Source: Nitrosomonas sp.
GTDB lineage: Bacteria > Pseudomonadota > Gammaproteobacteria > Burkholderiales > Nitrosomonadaceae
Length of the DNA: 64,000 nucleotides
Direction of reading: 5' to 3'
NCBI GenBank assembly: GCA_031316255.1
Contig: JALDQW010000001.1
Span: 2,761,485-2,825,484, forward strand
The translations under genes and the position numbers were made by a program. This document shows positions 17,607-26,166 of the stretch, one piece after another. Positions within the stretch are counted from its first letter, which is position 1; each line of letters opens with the position of its first letter. The notes beneath the pieces are model-generated. The model saw nothing but the letters and a program-made list of their open reading frames with translations. It was not told where the DNA came from and made no database searches.

Positions 17607-19433
17607 ATGAAAAGATTAATCTGGTTCTTGCCGCTGTCTCTAGGTTGGCTGGCATTTGCCTATTTTTGTGGCCGTATGATTCCTGACCAACAGTTATGGT
17701 TCGCTTTGGTTGCTACCATCGTTTTTGGATTACCTTTGTATCTGGCGGCAACCTATGCATTGACGATTCAACGTATTCATCGCGCCAATCAGCTGCGTAA
17801 TATAGGTATTTTTTACTGGTTTTTGAACAGAAGAATTCTGCCTTACATCGGCTGGGCTTTCTGGGCGATTATCTTTGCGTTCTTGCTGCTGTTTTATATG
17901 GGTGTGGCGCGAAAATTTGAATGGATAGTTTTTATTCTGTCAATACCGGTATTTCTGTCGATTCATTCCATTTTTTTACCGATAGCCACTAAAGAATTCA
18001 AGCCCTATATCGCGTTGCATAAATCCCTGAGCTGGACACGCTGGTCCACTGCCATAGGCATGGCGATATTTTATGTTTTGTATGTAAAACTGAGCGGCGA
18101 GTATCCGGTCTATGAAACGCTTAGTGAAGCCATAAAAGAGCGCAGTCTGGGCGTAAATGGCGCCACTAACAGTGTTCTAATTCATGAAGTCATTCGCGTA
18201 CTGGGTTTCGTAGAAGGGCTTAAAGCCTATGTTTTGGGCAGCCTGAATACACTGAGTGTTTTCGTGTTTCTTCTCTTCATTTTTCTTGGAAGTATTGTTT
18301 TTTTCTACAATATTGCACTTGCCATTTCAAGCTTTATGGTCCCGCTATCTGAGTACAGGCGTGTATTTTCTCCATTGCAGGATACAGAGGAACCCGAAAA
18401 AATACCGCCCAAAACACTTGCGATTGCTTCAGCGGTTACAAGTTTTTTTATTCTGTTCATTTATGTGCCGCTGACGGTATACGTTGACGCCTGGTTGCAT
18501 GCATCGCCTCAGGTCGTTAGTCGATTCAACGAATTTACCGTAAAAATTGAGAAAATAGGCGACGAGTACTATCAATCCGGCACAATCGAGCAAACCCGGC
18601 TGGCTTATCTGGAAGTGATCACAGAACTGGATATCTCAATTGTTGAATTAAGAAAAACTACCGATGCAAGCTTTCAATTGATGGCTGAAAACGTAGACGA
18701 TTACCTGGACTGGTACTACAGCCTTCCCGGAGAATATGAACGCATTGCGGCGTTGGCGACGGGAAAACTTGAAGCGTGGATGATCGAAAAACTTGAGGCC
18801 TATTTAACACAGGGCAATGCATTCGGCCCCGTCCAACAATCTATCGAAGAAACATTAAAAAAGAACGAAGCATTGCACAAGGAATATCAGGAAAAAATCA
18901 ATACAATACTGGCGGAAAATCACATTAATACCGTTGGGTGGCGCCAGGAAGTTATTCAATCATCATCGCTAGATGCATTAAAAGCACCACCTAGCCATAG
19001 TGTTGTTGTTGATCTTGAGAACCGTTTGTTGGTTTCAGGGGGAACAGGTGCAATTACGGCGGTGATAGCCGGTAAAATCACAGCAAAAGTAATTGCCAAA
19101 GGTGCAATTCAGTTGGGCGCCAAGGCATTGGTGAAAGTTGCAACCGGCAAGGCCGCCGGCATTCTGGGCGGTGCCGGCGCAGGCGCCGCCACTGGTGCGG
19201 CTGTAGGTTCGGTTGTTCCTGGTGTTGGAACGGCGATCGGCGCGACTATTGGTGGGATAATAGGCGGGATTTCTGTCGGTCTTGGTGTGGAGCAATTACT
19301 GTTGAAGCTCGAAGAACATTATTCACGTGATGAATTTAAACAACAAATACTTGAGGCTATTGAAGAATCACGGCTTGAATTTGTGGAATCGCTAGCATCG
19401 AAAGATAACTTGTTGGGTATGAATCAGCCTTAA
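17607..19433 (+). CDS. orphan multi-pass membrane protein with glycine-zipper segment
   Basis: A 608-residue protein without a recognised family. About seven hydrophobic helices occupy residues 1-300 (for example LIWFLPLSLGWLAFAYFCG, AFWAIIFAFLLLFYMGVA, FVFLLFIFLGSIVFFYNIA, AVTSFFILFIYVPLTVYV). A long soluble helical region follows at about 305-460, probably periplasmic or cytoplasmic coiled coil. Then comes a Gly/Ala-rich zipper near 475-560 (AAGILGGAGAGAATGAAVGS, GTAIGATIGGIIGGISVGL), and a charged C-terminal helix. Glycine zippers insert into or pack within membranes. The gene is monocistronic and divergent from the TIGR02270-like gene. A toxin-like or channel-like role is possible, but nothing in the sequence proves it. 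Confidence 0.6.
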   Translation: MKRLIWFLPLSLGWLAFAYFCGRMIPDQQLWFALVATIVFGLPLYLAATYALTIQRIHRANQLRNIGIFYWFLNRRILPYIGWAFWAIIFAFLLLFYMGVARKFEWIVFILSIPVFLSIHSIFLPIATKEFKPYIALHKSLSWTRWSTAIGMAIFYVLYVKLSGEYPVYETLSEAIKERSLGVNGATNSVLIHEVIRVLGFVEGLKAYVLGSLNTLSVFVFLLFIFLGSIVFFYNIALAISSFMVPLSEYRRVFSPLQDTEEPEKIPPKTLAIASAVTSFFILFIYVPLTVYVDAWLHASPQVVSRFNEFTVKIEKIGDEYYQSGTIEQTRLAYLEVITELDISIVELRKTTDASFQLMAENVDDYLDWYYSLPGEYERIAALATGKLEAWMIEKLEAYLTQGNAFGPVQQSIEETLKKNEALHKEYQEKINTILAENHINTVGWRQEVIQSSSLDALKAPPSHSVVVDLENRLLVSGGTGAITAVIAGKITAKVIAKGAIQLGAKALVKVATGKAAGILGGAGAGAATGAAVGSVVPGVGTAIGATIGGIIGGISVGLGVEQLLLKLEEHYSRDEFKQQILEAIEESRLEFVESLASKDNLLGMNQP

Positions 19434-19571
19434 TACCTTACTGATATAGAAGAAGCCGATGAAGCCTTTTTTTCGCAATTCTTCAAAGGCAAGAAAAGAG
19501 GAATGCCGCGTGCAGCGCCTAAGCGAGGCGGCAACGTCAAAAAGAGAGAAATTCTAAAAGTCATTATTCTT
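19434..19571 (+). pseudogene. possible antitoxin gene fragment cut by the IS5 element
   Basis: Directly after the preceding stop codon the same frame stays open for 43 codons and ends at the IS5 boundary. It reads YLTDIEEADEAFFSQFFKGK, then PKRGGNVKKREILKVIILR. This resembles the start of BrnA/CopG-like antitoxins, where an EEADEAFF segment precedes a basic linker and a ribbon strand. No start codon exists and nothing recognisable continues on the far side of the IS. I treat it as a decayed fragment with low confidence. Confidence 0.25.
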
Positions 19572-19642
19572 AGATAGTGTCGTCACAAGTTAGAAATTAC
19601 TATATAATTATGCTGTAAGTGATTATTATAAATGGTAATAAT

Positions 19643-20110
19643 ATGTCAGAAGCTCATCGTAGACATGATCTGTCAGATCATGTCTGGTCGTTACTGGAAC
19701 CCCATTTGCCAGGGCGATCGTGGGGAGGTGTTGCAAAAGATAATCGTCAGTTTATCAACGCGGTATTCTGGATTTTACGTACGGGCGCACCCTGGCGGGA
19801 TTTGCCGCCGGATTACGGCGACTGGAAGAACACGCATCGACGATTTTGCCGATGGCGGGACAAAGGGGTTTGGGAAAAGTTACTGGAATTACTGGTCAAT
19901 GATCCGGACTACGAATGGTTAATGATTGATGCCAGTCATATTAAAGTACATCCGCATGCATCTGGCGCGAAAGGCGGGAACCAAGCGATGAATCGCACAA
20001 AAGGGGGCTCAACACGAAATTACACCTGGCCGTGGATGCGCATGGTATGCCGGTCCGAATGTTTATTACAGACGGTACCACAGCGGATTGTACACAAGCT
20101 GTTGAATTAA
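19643..20110 (+). CDS. IS5-family transposase, first frame (OrfA)
   Basis: The N-terminal half of the transposase. It has the DUF4096-like start HDLSDHVWSLLEPHLPG, then RTGAPWRDLPPDYGDW with the typical W-rich signature. The first catalytic Asp is in WLMIDASHIKVHPHA. ATG 19643 is chosen over GTG 19619 because homologous starts lie here. The conserved protein reading leaves this frame near the A4G5 run at 19999-20007, a likely -1 frameshift site; codons after it (STRNYTWPWMR onward) are not transposase-like. Confidence 0.85.
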   Translation: MSEAHRRHDLSDHVWSLLEPHLPGRSWGGVAKDNRQFINAVFWILRTGAPWRDLPPDYGDWKNTHRRFCRWRDKGVWEKLLELLVNDPDYEWLMIDASHIKVHPHASGAKGGNQAMNRTKGGSTRNYTWPWMRMVCRSECLLQTVPQRIVHKLLN

Positions 20111-20400
20111 TCAGAGGCATCAATGCCGACTATTTGTTGGCTGATCGGGCTTATGATACCAATGAGATAGTTGAACACTGTGAGACTAAACAAATAGAAC
20201 CAGTAATTCCATCGAAGAAAAATCGTATTCGCCCGCGTAATCATGATAAAAACTTATACCAATATCGACATTTAGTGGAAAATGCATTCTTACATCTAAA
20301 GCGTTGGAGAGGCATTGCAACACGATATGCGAAGAATGCTGCATCGTTTCTGGCGGCTGTCCATATACGATGCATCGCTATTTGGGCTAGTATCTCGTGA
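20032..20400 (+). CDS. IS5-family transposase, second frame (OrfB)
   Basis: The C-terminal half. It carries the second Asp in MFITDGTTADC, the LLADRAYDTNE motif, and the catalytic Glu in the YRHLVENAFLHLKRWRGIA signature. It lies in the -1 frame relative to OrfA. The family normally makes the full enzyme by ribosomal frameshifting, so the conserved reading really begins upstream, near 20008 (LNTKLHLAV precedes ATG 20032). The alternative is a simple frameshift mutation. Confidence 0.85.
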   Translation: MDAHGMPVRMFITDGTTADCTQAVELIRGINADYLLADRAYDTNEIVEHCETKQIEPVIPSKKNRIRPRNHDKNLYQYRHLVENAFLHLKRWRGIATRYAKNAASFLAAVHIRCIAIWASIS

Positions 20401-20412
20401 CGACACTCTCTA

Positions 20413-20639
20413 GCTACTTATCCAAAATTCTATCATCTAGGACTACACTTTGTAGATGTTGGGTTATATCGGAATGATGTTTAATGTTCATTTGTTATTA
20501 AGGTAGATTCCAAATAGCGCCGTTAATTGAACACAATGACCTCCGATAAAGCCGGAAGGTTACTTTTTCCAGAAAATGTTGGTACCCAATTTTTGGGAAA
20601 AAATAGAAAAATTATTTTTGGATTTAATATCTTAATCGT
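20413..20639. other. AT-rich leader region upstream of the riboswitch
   Basis: About 227 bases between the IS5 element and the c-di-GMP aptamer. There is no gene. The promoter for the riboswitch transcript should lie here or in the IS end. The strongly AT-rich stretch at 20600-20640 is a candidate, but I cannot assign -35 and -10 boxes. Confidence 0.4.
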
Positions 20640-20745
20640 AACAGGCATCTGATAAAGGCAAACCCATTGAGAGATGGGGACGCAAAGCCTCCGGTGAGCC
20701 GTTCAGTTTTTGAACAGGAAGATAGCGGGGTTACCAAAGTGTTTA
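20640..20745 (+). promoter_or_regulatory. cyclic di-GMP-I (GEMM-I) riboswitch aptamer
   Basis: The conserved core is easily read: AAGGCAAACC, a hairpin CCATTGAGAGATGG with a GNRA-type loop, GGGACGCAAAGCCTCCGG, a second arm closed by GTTCAGTTTTTGAAC, then GATAGCGGGGTTACC. These are the hallmark segments of class I c-di-GMP aptamers, including the tetraloop side and its receptor side. It is followed by a leader of about 290 bases before the ATG of the large exported protein at 21031. Whether c-di-GMP turns expression on or off cannot be told, since I see no unambiguous terminator in the leader. No other gene lies downstream on this strand before the large CDS. Confidence 0.92.
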
Positions 20746-21030
20746 GTCAATTTATGATGATGCTGGGTAAAAGTGTTTCACTCAATCGAGAATCACCGAT
20801 TGATTGGATCAAGCAAGCTGGTGTTATCAGTTATCTGAGTTGACCCTGTTGCTTGAACTTTTTCCGGTATTTTCAAAATGATATTAGCTGTAGTATGAAG
20901 AAAGCTTCAATCGAAGGATGGAGACGCAATATTTTCTGTCTATAAAGTAGTGAAGTCGCAATAATTTTCATACCCTCTAATATTTGCATTGACATGTTTC
21001 ACCTGGTTTATCAGCGCCGAGGAGAAACTA
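20746..21030 (+). other. long 5' leader between riboswitch and large CDS
   Basis: About 285 bases that probably contain the expression platform. A 7-bp stem pairs TCAATCG (20782-20788) with CGATTGA (20797-20803), and a GAGGAGA ribosome site precedes ATG 21031. No T-run terminator is obvious, which leaves translation control or a transcript-stability mechanism open. Confidence 0.4.
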
Positions 21031-24000
21031 ATGCAAATTCTAGAGCGCCATCATAAGCAATGTAAAAATGAATCTTTCTCATCAAAAACAATAGTTAAAT
21101 ATGTATTTCTGTTATTACTCGTAGGGGTTTTAGAATTTCCGCTTGCACATGCCGATGAAGCTATCGTTTACACACGGTGTGAACGTACAACGACAGAGTT
21201 TGATCTTACTGCTAATGTCACCATAAATGGTCAGGCGCAAACAGTTACAAGACGTATGACAGGTTTGGACGTCTATGATGTGTTGCCCGATGTGACCAAT
21301 TTCCTCACTAATTTCAGTGCGCCCTGTGATTTAATTTATCGTGATCCGAGTGGTGTAGAAACCATAATTTTCGATTGTTCTTCAGGTTCGACACAAAACT
21401 CTTCATGTGCTGCACTTGATCCCACGGTTTCTTTCGATGGTAAAACAATAGCATTTACAGTTTTCCGCGGTAGCCTGTTTAATTATCGGGAGAATATTCA
21501 TTCACAGGTTCTACACCCGGAGGCTGATCCCGTTAATCTAGGCTGGATAGAATTGCCCAATAAAAGACTGGCAACAGAGGGTGCTCATCTGCACTTTTAT
21601 AATATTTCAACCGGAGCGCTCGTTGGAATGCCGTATCAAGCAGGCATCTATGATTCCGGGCCTGCATTTATCAGTAACGAGCGTATTGCATTTACTTCGA
21701 CCAGAGACGAACATACAACGACAGTGGTCTGGGGATCTACTGCGTCAAAGTTGGGTACCCGTATCTGGACCGTTGACGTGGACGGTAAAAATCCCGACTT
21801 GGCAAGCCATCATTCGCTATCACAGGAACAGCATCCATTCATGCTAAAGGATGGGCGCTTGGCCTATTCAAGCTGGCAAATTTTTGGTGGACTACCATTT
21901 CGTTACGGAAACGGAAAAGTGGGCGGTTTTACAACAATTGACAATTTGTTTCATATTTACGCCCAGGATCCGGATGGCGCAGGTAATTTCCCGATTTACG
22001 GACAGCATAGCGGCGATCATCATCCAAGTTATTTTGGCGTAGACCATAAGGCATCGCATTTTATTACGCAGACGAGCGATGACCGCATCTGGTTTGCTGA
22101 TTATTATCGTGGCAATAATAACGGTCTGGGATCGCTCGTTGGTGTGATGCCTGAGCCGAAAGGCCAGGAAGGCATTGGTCCGCACGAAGCCACAACGCAT
22201 GCCGATATCTTTGTGCCGCGCGATGGAATTAACTTTGCTTCCTGGGCGCATAGTTATGACAAGTCATCTCATCCGATGGGTAGCCTTGGCGGTCAAATCG
22301 TTAATCATCCGAATTATACCGATCCACTGCCATTTGCCGGTAAATTGGGTCACCCGGCTGCATTACCGAGTAATGGCCTGATGATGGCATGGGGAAAAGG
22401 TTCGTGCAGTACAGTTACTAGTAATCAAGTTTTTTCAGAACTTGGTATGGTTGCGCCGCCGTTAACAAATGGCAGCGGTAGCGGCGTGGCCATGAATTTG
22501 ATTACATCGCTGGGTCTGGATACGCCAGGGTGCGATGTGGGTCTCTATCGCGCCACCCGGATCCCGTCGCAGCATCCAAGCGATCTGGAGCTCATTGTTG
22601 ATTCGCCGGACTGGCATGAGATTATGGGGCGGGCAGTTGTTCCGTACTTTGTCATCCATGGTGTTGATCGACCGGCAGTCATTGAGCGGGCGGATGTGCG
22701 CACCACCCATGCGAGCCTGGAAACGGGTACACCTTTTGGGCTGCTCGGCGCTGCGTCGGTTACCGATCGTGAAACCGATCCCAGGGACGGGATACATTTT
22801 GCCGGAGAGCATCAATTTAATCTCCAGGGTACCGACACCATTGATTATACTGATGATGATCTGTGCGGCGTGCGTATACTCGGCGTTATGCCGAACCGGA
22901 GCAGGAATACAGTAAAAGACATTGCCAACATTACTGGAGAGCGGGTTTCAATTCTGGGTGAATTTCCGGTATTAAACCGCAGTACAGATGGCAGCCGCAT
23001 CATCGATCAAAGCGGTCATCCCGATACCAGTTTTCTGGTGCGCATGCCTGCAAATATGCCGTACTTAATGCAGGGCGTGGACTGTGACGGACGCACACTG
23101 AATACCGACCAGACCTGGCAGAGCCTGCGTCCCGGCGAGCAGAAAACCTGCAATGGCTGTCATGTGCATTCAAGACCGGCGCGCACACAATTTGAGACAA
23201 CGTTTGCGGCAACATCGGCGTATAGCATTCCGCGCCTGGGCGAAGGCACCGTGCCGCTGCTGGCGGGTAAATCGGGCAATGCTGTTCAGACGCGTACAGT
23301 ACCGGGTTACGGCATGCGTATTGAATTCACCAAGGATATCAAACCTATTTTTGATCAGCATTGCATATCGTGTCACGGTGGCAGTGCGCCGGCTGCGGGA
23401 CTTGCACTTGATGTTACCGGCGGCGACAACAATACACAAAACTCCACCTGGTGGTGCCTGGTGGCCGATAATAGTCAAAGTTGCGTCGCACCGGAAAACC
23501 AGACGGCAACAGGTAAGGGGCCTGCAGGAACAACTTTCAGGCGCCCGCAGCTGACGCGTTATATCCGTGCATTCAATTCGCGCGGCAGTCTGCTTTACTG
23601 GAAGGCGGCGAATCATCGCACAGACAACAGAAGCGATGCGCAATATGCGGATGATATTGATTTTGGAGGTACCCCCCATCCCACTACGATCAGTGCACAA
23701 GAGCTCGGTTTGTTGTCGCGATGGATCGATATTGGCGTGCCGGGTGGAACGCAGGAATTGAAAGACACCCAGAAACCGACATTGCACCTGGCGTCGGCCG
23801 ATGGCAATGGTGGCGTATCGCGGTTACATGTGGGCACCGTTGATCTGGGCAGTGGTATTAATCCCAATAGTCTTATGGTGTGTATTCTGGGGACCGACGG
23901 TAGTTGTAATAATCTTGCAGGCGCTGCTGAAAAACATGGCGTTACCGTGGTTGATCTGGGCGGTGCGTTGAGCGATCCTGATGTTGAAATCTACGCACGT

Positions 24001-26124
24001 GTGAGCGACCTGGCAGGTAACACGACCGAAGTTTACCGCTCTGTAAGCTGGTTTTTGAACAATACTTCAGGCGTACCCGGAACGGGCGACACTAAAGCAC
24101 CGAATATTTCAATAACCAACCCAACCGGCGGTGAAGTCTCGGGTGTTATTCCGGTAGCAGTCAGTTATTCAGACAATGTGGGTGTAGTGTCGGTAGAATA
24201 TTATGTGAATGGTGCGCTTCACGGCAAGAGTACCCAAGAACCATTTGCGTATACGCTGGACACGACATCATTAGCCGACGGTCAAAATACATTAAGTGCT
24301 ATTGCATTTGATGCTGCGGGCAACCAGGGTTCTTCCGGAGTTACCTTCACGGTGAATAATGGCACTTCAGGTGGAGGTGGAGGTACAAGTGAAGGTGTGG
24401 TGATTAGTATTGTTTCGCCGACGAGCGGAGTGGTGTCGGGTACTATTCCGGTGGAATTGAATTATTCGGATACAGCAGGGATAGTGTCAGTTGATTTATA
24501 TATCAATGATCAGCGTTATGGCACAGATACCCAGGCGCCGTTTATGTTTAACCTGGATACTGCGACAGTTGCTGACGGTGATTATGTATTGACGGCTCAT
24601 GCCTTCGATGCAAAGGGTCAGCAGTATATTTCCGGTAACGTGGCGATTACTGTAAGAAACAATTCCAGCTCGTCCGATACGCAAAGCCCGAGAATCGGGA
24701 TTACATCGCCAATCTCTGGGGAAGTGGTTTCAGGCATCAAGCCGGTGACGTTCAATGTGTTTGACGATGTCGGTGCTGTCCGGGTTGAACTTTATGCCAA
24801 CGGCGTGTTTGCAGGCGCAAGCGAAGATGCACCGTTTACGATCAACTGGGATACGACGCAAACGGCAAACGGTCCGGGGTATATTCAGGCATATGCCTTT
24901 GATCAGGCTGGCAACAAAGGCGTTTCATTCAAGTTCAGTATGATAGTCGACAATAACAATGCTGCTCCGGCGGTGGATGCAGAGGCGCCGGTCATCAGTA
25001 TCGTCAGTCCGGTTGCGGGAACGGTATCCGGAACGATACCGGTTGATTTCAGTTACTCGGATAATGTTGGCGTGGTATCGGTGGATCTGTATGCAAATGG
25101 ACAACTTGTCGGAAAAAATACCCAGGCGCCATTTACATTCACATTGGATACGAATGCAGTTGCAGATGGCGATTATACGCTCACTGCGCATGCATTTGAT
25201 GAGGCCGGCAACCAGGGTGCTTCAAACGTTGTAGCAGTTACGGTGGATAATATTCCATCGGATACACAAAACCCGAGAATCGGGATTACATCGCCAGTCT
25301 CTGGAGAAGTTGCTTCAGGCATCAAGCCGGTGACGTTCAATGTCTTTGACGATGTCGGCGCTGTCCGGGTTGAACTTTATGCCAACGGCGTGTTTGCAGG
25401 CGCAAGCGAAGATGCACCGTTTACGATCAACTGGGATACGACGCAAACGGCAAACGGCCCCGGTTATATTCAGGCATATGCCTTTGATCAGGCTGGCAAC
25501 AAAGGCGTTTCATTCAAGTTCAGTATGATAGTCGACAATAACAATGCTGCTCCGGCGGTGGATGCAGAGGCGCCGGTCATCAGTATCGTCAGTCCGGTTG
25601 CGGGAACGGTATCCGGAACGATACCGGTTGATTTCAGTTACTCGGATAATGTTGGCGTGGTATCGGTGGATCTGTATGCAAATGGACAACTTGTCGGAAA
25701 AAATACCCAGGCGCCATTTACATTCACATTGGATACGAATGCAGCTGCAGATGGCGATTATACGCTCACTGCGCATGCATTTGATGAGGCCGGCAATCAA
25801 GGTGTGTCAGCCACTGTATTAATTTCTGTCAATAATGTGGAATTAGACACATTAGCGCCTGTGATAAACGTATTCAATCTATATGATGGCTTGACGTTGC
25901 AGCCTAAAGAAGTGATAAATGCATCTGCGACCGATGATACAGGTGTTTCTCAAATGGCGTTATTTATAGATGGTAGTCAGGTGATGGTTAGTCAGGGTGA
26001 TGCTATAAGCTATCAGATAAACCGTAAAGGTAACGGGAATAAGATAAAACCACATGTTGTATCTGTCGTAGCCAGTGATTTTGCAGGTAATGTTACTACG
26101 CAGAAGGCTAATGTCTATTATTAA
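21031..26124 (+). CDS. exported HzsA-like di-haem protein with C-terminal Ig-like repeats
   Basis: A 1697-residue protein. The signal peptide is at residues 20-42 (YVFLLLLVGVLEFPLAHA, then DEA). The next 900 or so residues resemble the alpha subunit of hydrazine synthase: propeller-like blades (DPTVSFDGKTIAFTVFRG, GPAFISNERIAFTSTRDEHT, HPFMLKDGRLAYSSW), a middle domain, and two c-type haem motifs, CNGCH at 707-711 and CISCH at 778-782. From about residue 1020 there are seven Ig-like domains of some 90 residues (ISIVSPVAGTVSGTIPV, then DGDYTLTAHAFDEAGNQG). ATG 21031 follows GAGGAGA; the earlier ATG at 20989 lacks a site. It should act outside the inner membrane, probably cell-attached or secreted. 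Hydrazine chemistry is not implied; HzsA-like proteins are wider than anammox. It is controlled by the c-di-GMP riboswitch upstream. Confidence 0.8.
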   Translation: MQILERHHKQCKNESFSSKTIVKYVFLLLLVGVLEFPLAHADEAIVYTRCERTTTEFDLTANVTINGQAQTVTRRMTGLDVYDVLPDVTNFLTNFSAPCDLIYRDPSGVETIIFDCSSGSTQNSSCAALDPTVSFDGKTIAFTVFRGSLFNYRENIHSQVLHPEADPVNLGWIELPNKRLATEGAHLHFYNISTGALVGMPYQAGIYDSGPAFISNERIAFTSTRDEHTTTVVWGSTASKLGTRIWTVDVDGKNPDLASHHSLSQEQHPFMLKDGRLAYSSWQIFGGLPFRYGNGKVGGFTTIDNLFHIYAQDPDGAGNFPIYGQHSGDHHPSYFGVDHKASHFITQTSDDRIWFADYYRGNNNGLGSLVGVMPEPKGQEGIGPHEATTHADIFVPRDGINFASWAHSYDKSSHPMGSLGGQIVNHPNYTDPLPFAGKLGHPAALPSNGLMMAWGKGSCSTVTSNQVFSELGMVAPPLTNGSGSGVAMNLITSLGLDTPGCDVGLYRATRIPSQHPSDLELIVDSPDWHEIMGRAVVPYFVIHGVDRPAVIERADVRTTHASLETGTPFGLLGAASVTDRETDPRDGIHFAGEHQFNLQGTDTIDYTDDDLCGVRILGVMPNRSRNTVKDIANITGERVSILGEFPVLNRSTDGSRIIDQSGHPDTSFLVRMPANMPYLMQGVDCDGRTLNTDQTWQSLRPGEQKTCNGCHVHSRPARTQFETTFAATSAYSIPRLGEGTVPLLAGKSGNAVQTRTVPGYGMRIEFTKDIKPIFDQHCISCHGGSAPAAGLALDVTGGDNNTQNSTWWCLVADNSQSCVAPENQTATGKGPAGTTFRRPQLTRYIRAFNSRGSLLYWKAANHRTDNRSDAQYADDIDFGGTPHPTTISAQELGLLSRWIDIGVPGGTQELKDTQKPTLHLASADGNGGVSRLHVGTVDLGSGINPNSLMVCILGTDGSCNNLAGAAEKHGVTVVDLGGALSDPDVEIYARVSDLAGNTTEVYRSVSWFLNNTSGVPGTGDTKAPNISITNPTGGEVSGVIPVAVSYSDNVGVVSVEYYVNGALHGKSTQEPFAYTLDTTSLADGQNTLSAIAFDAAGNQGSSGVTFTVNNGTSGGGGGTSEGVVISIVSPTSGVVSGTIPVELNYSDTAGIVSVDLYINDQRYGTDTQAPFMFNLDTATVADGDYVLTAHAFDAKGQQYISGNVAITVRNNSSSSDTQSPRIGITSPISGEVVSGIKPVTFNVFDDVGAVRVELYANGVFAGASEDAPFTINWDTTQTANGPGYIQAYAFDQAGNKGVSFKFSMIVDNNNAAPAVDAEAPVISIVSPVAGTVSGTIPVDFSYSDNVGVVSVDLYANGQLVGKNTQAPFTFTLDTNAVADGDYTLTAHAFDEAGNQGASNVVAVTVDNIPSDTQNPRIGITSPVSGEVASGIKPVTFNVFDDVGAVRVELYANGVFAGASEDAPFTINWDTTQTANGPGYIQAYAFDQAGNKGVSFKFSMIVDNNNAAPAVDAEAPVISIVSPVAGTVSGTIPVDFSYSDNVGVVSVDLYANGQLVGKNTQAPFTFTLDTNAAADGDYTLTAHAFDEAGNQGVSATVLISVNNVELDTLAPVINVFNLYDGLTLQPKEVINASATDDTGVSQMALFIDGSQVMVSQGDAISYQINRKGNGNKIKPHVVSVVASDFAGNVTTQKANVYY
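24676..25845 (+). repeat. tandem 585-bp duplication inside the Ig-like region
   Basis: Unit one (24676-25260) and unit two (25261-25845) are nearly identical over about 540 bases and have a period of exactly 585 bases, or 195 codons. Each unit encodes two Ig-like domains (PRIGITSP type then PVISIVSP type). Differences are few and mostly silent, and the end of unit two diverges after about 25803. This looks like a recent in-frame duplication that could expand or contract by recombination. Confidence 0.9.
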
Positions 26125-26128
26125 AACG

Positions 26129-26160
26129 TCAAAGGCTGCCGGAGAACCGGTGGCCTTTGA
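26129..26160. terminator. hairpin between convergent genes, probable bidirectional terminator
   Basis: TCAAAGGC (26129-26136) pairs with GCCTTTGA (26153-26160), with an inner CCGG-AGAA-CCGG stem-loop. It lies just past the stop of the Ig-repeat gene and just past the stop of the minus-strand glycosyltransferase. The T run is weak on the plus side and short (TTTT) on the minus side. Confidence 0.6.
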
Positions 26161-26166
26161 GTTGTG

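Larger units (their letters stand above)
19573..20410 (+). mobile_element. IS5-family (IS427-type) insertion sequence, 838 bp
   Basis: Terminal inverted repeats begin GATAGTGTCGTCAC on the left and, read inward on the other strand, GAGAGTGTCGTCAC on the right. A TA dinucleotide lies outside each end (19571-19572 and 20411-20412), as expected for the IS427 subgroup. Inside are two overlapping frames that together make one DDE transposase, with the second in the -1 frame. Length and organisation match intact IS427-type elements, so the copy may be active. Confidence 0.88.

Noticed and set aside
19643..20400. Calling the IS5 transposase a pseudogene because it is in two frames
   Set aside because: IS427-type elements normally use a -1 frameshift, and an A4G5 slippery run is at the junction.
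20905..20960. Second c-di-GMP aptamer (GATGGAGACGCAA resembles the core)
   Set aside because: Only this short core part matches; the GCGGGGTTACC arm and paired stems are absent.
23170..23787. 205-residue minus-strand open frame inside the Ig-repeat gene
   Set aside because: It is the shadow of a GC-richer coding stretch, with Arg/Cys-rich composition and no ribosome site.
24085..25845. CRISPR or satellite array because of repeated blocks
   Set aside because: The repeats are 585 bp or diverged 90-codon domains in one reading frame, without spacers.
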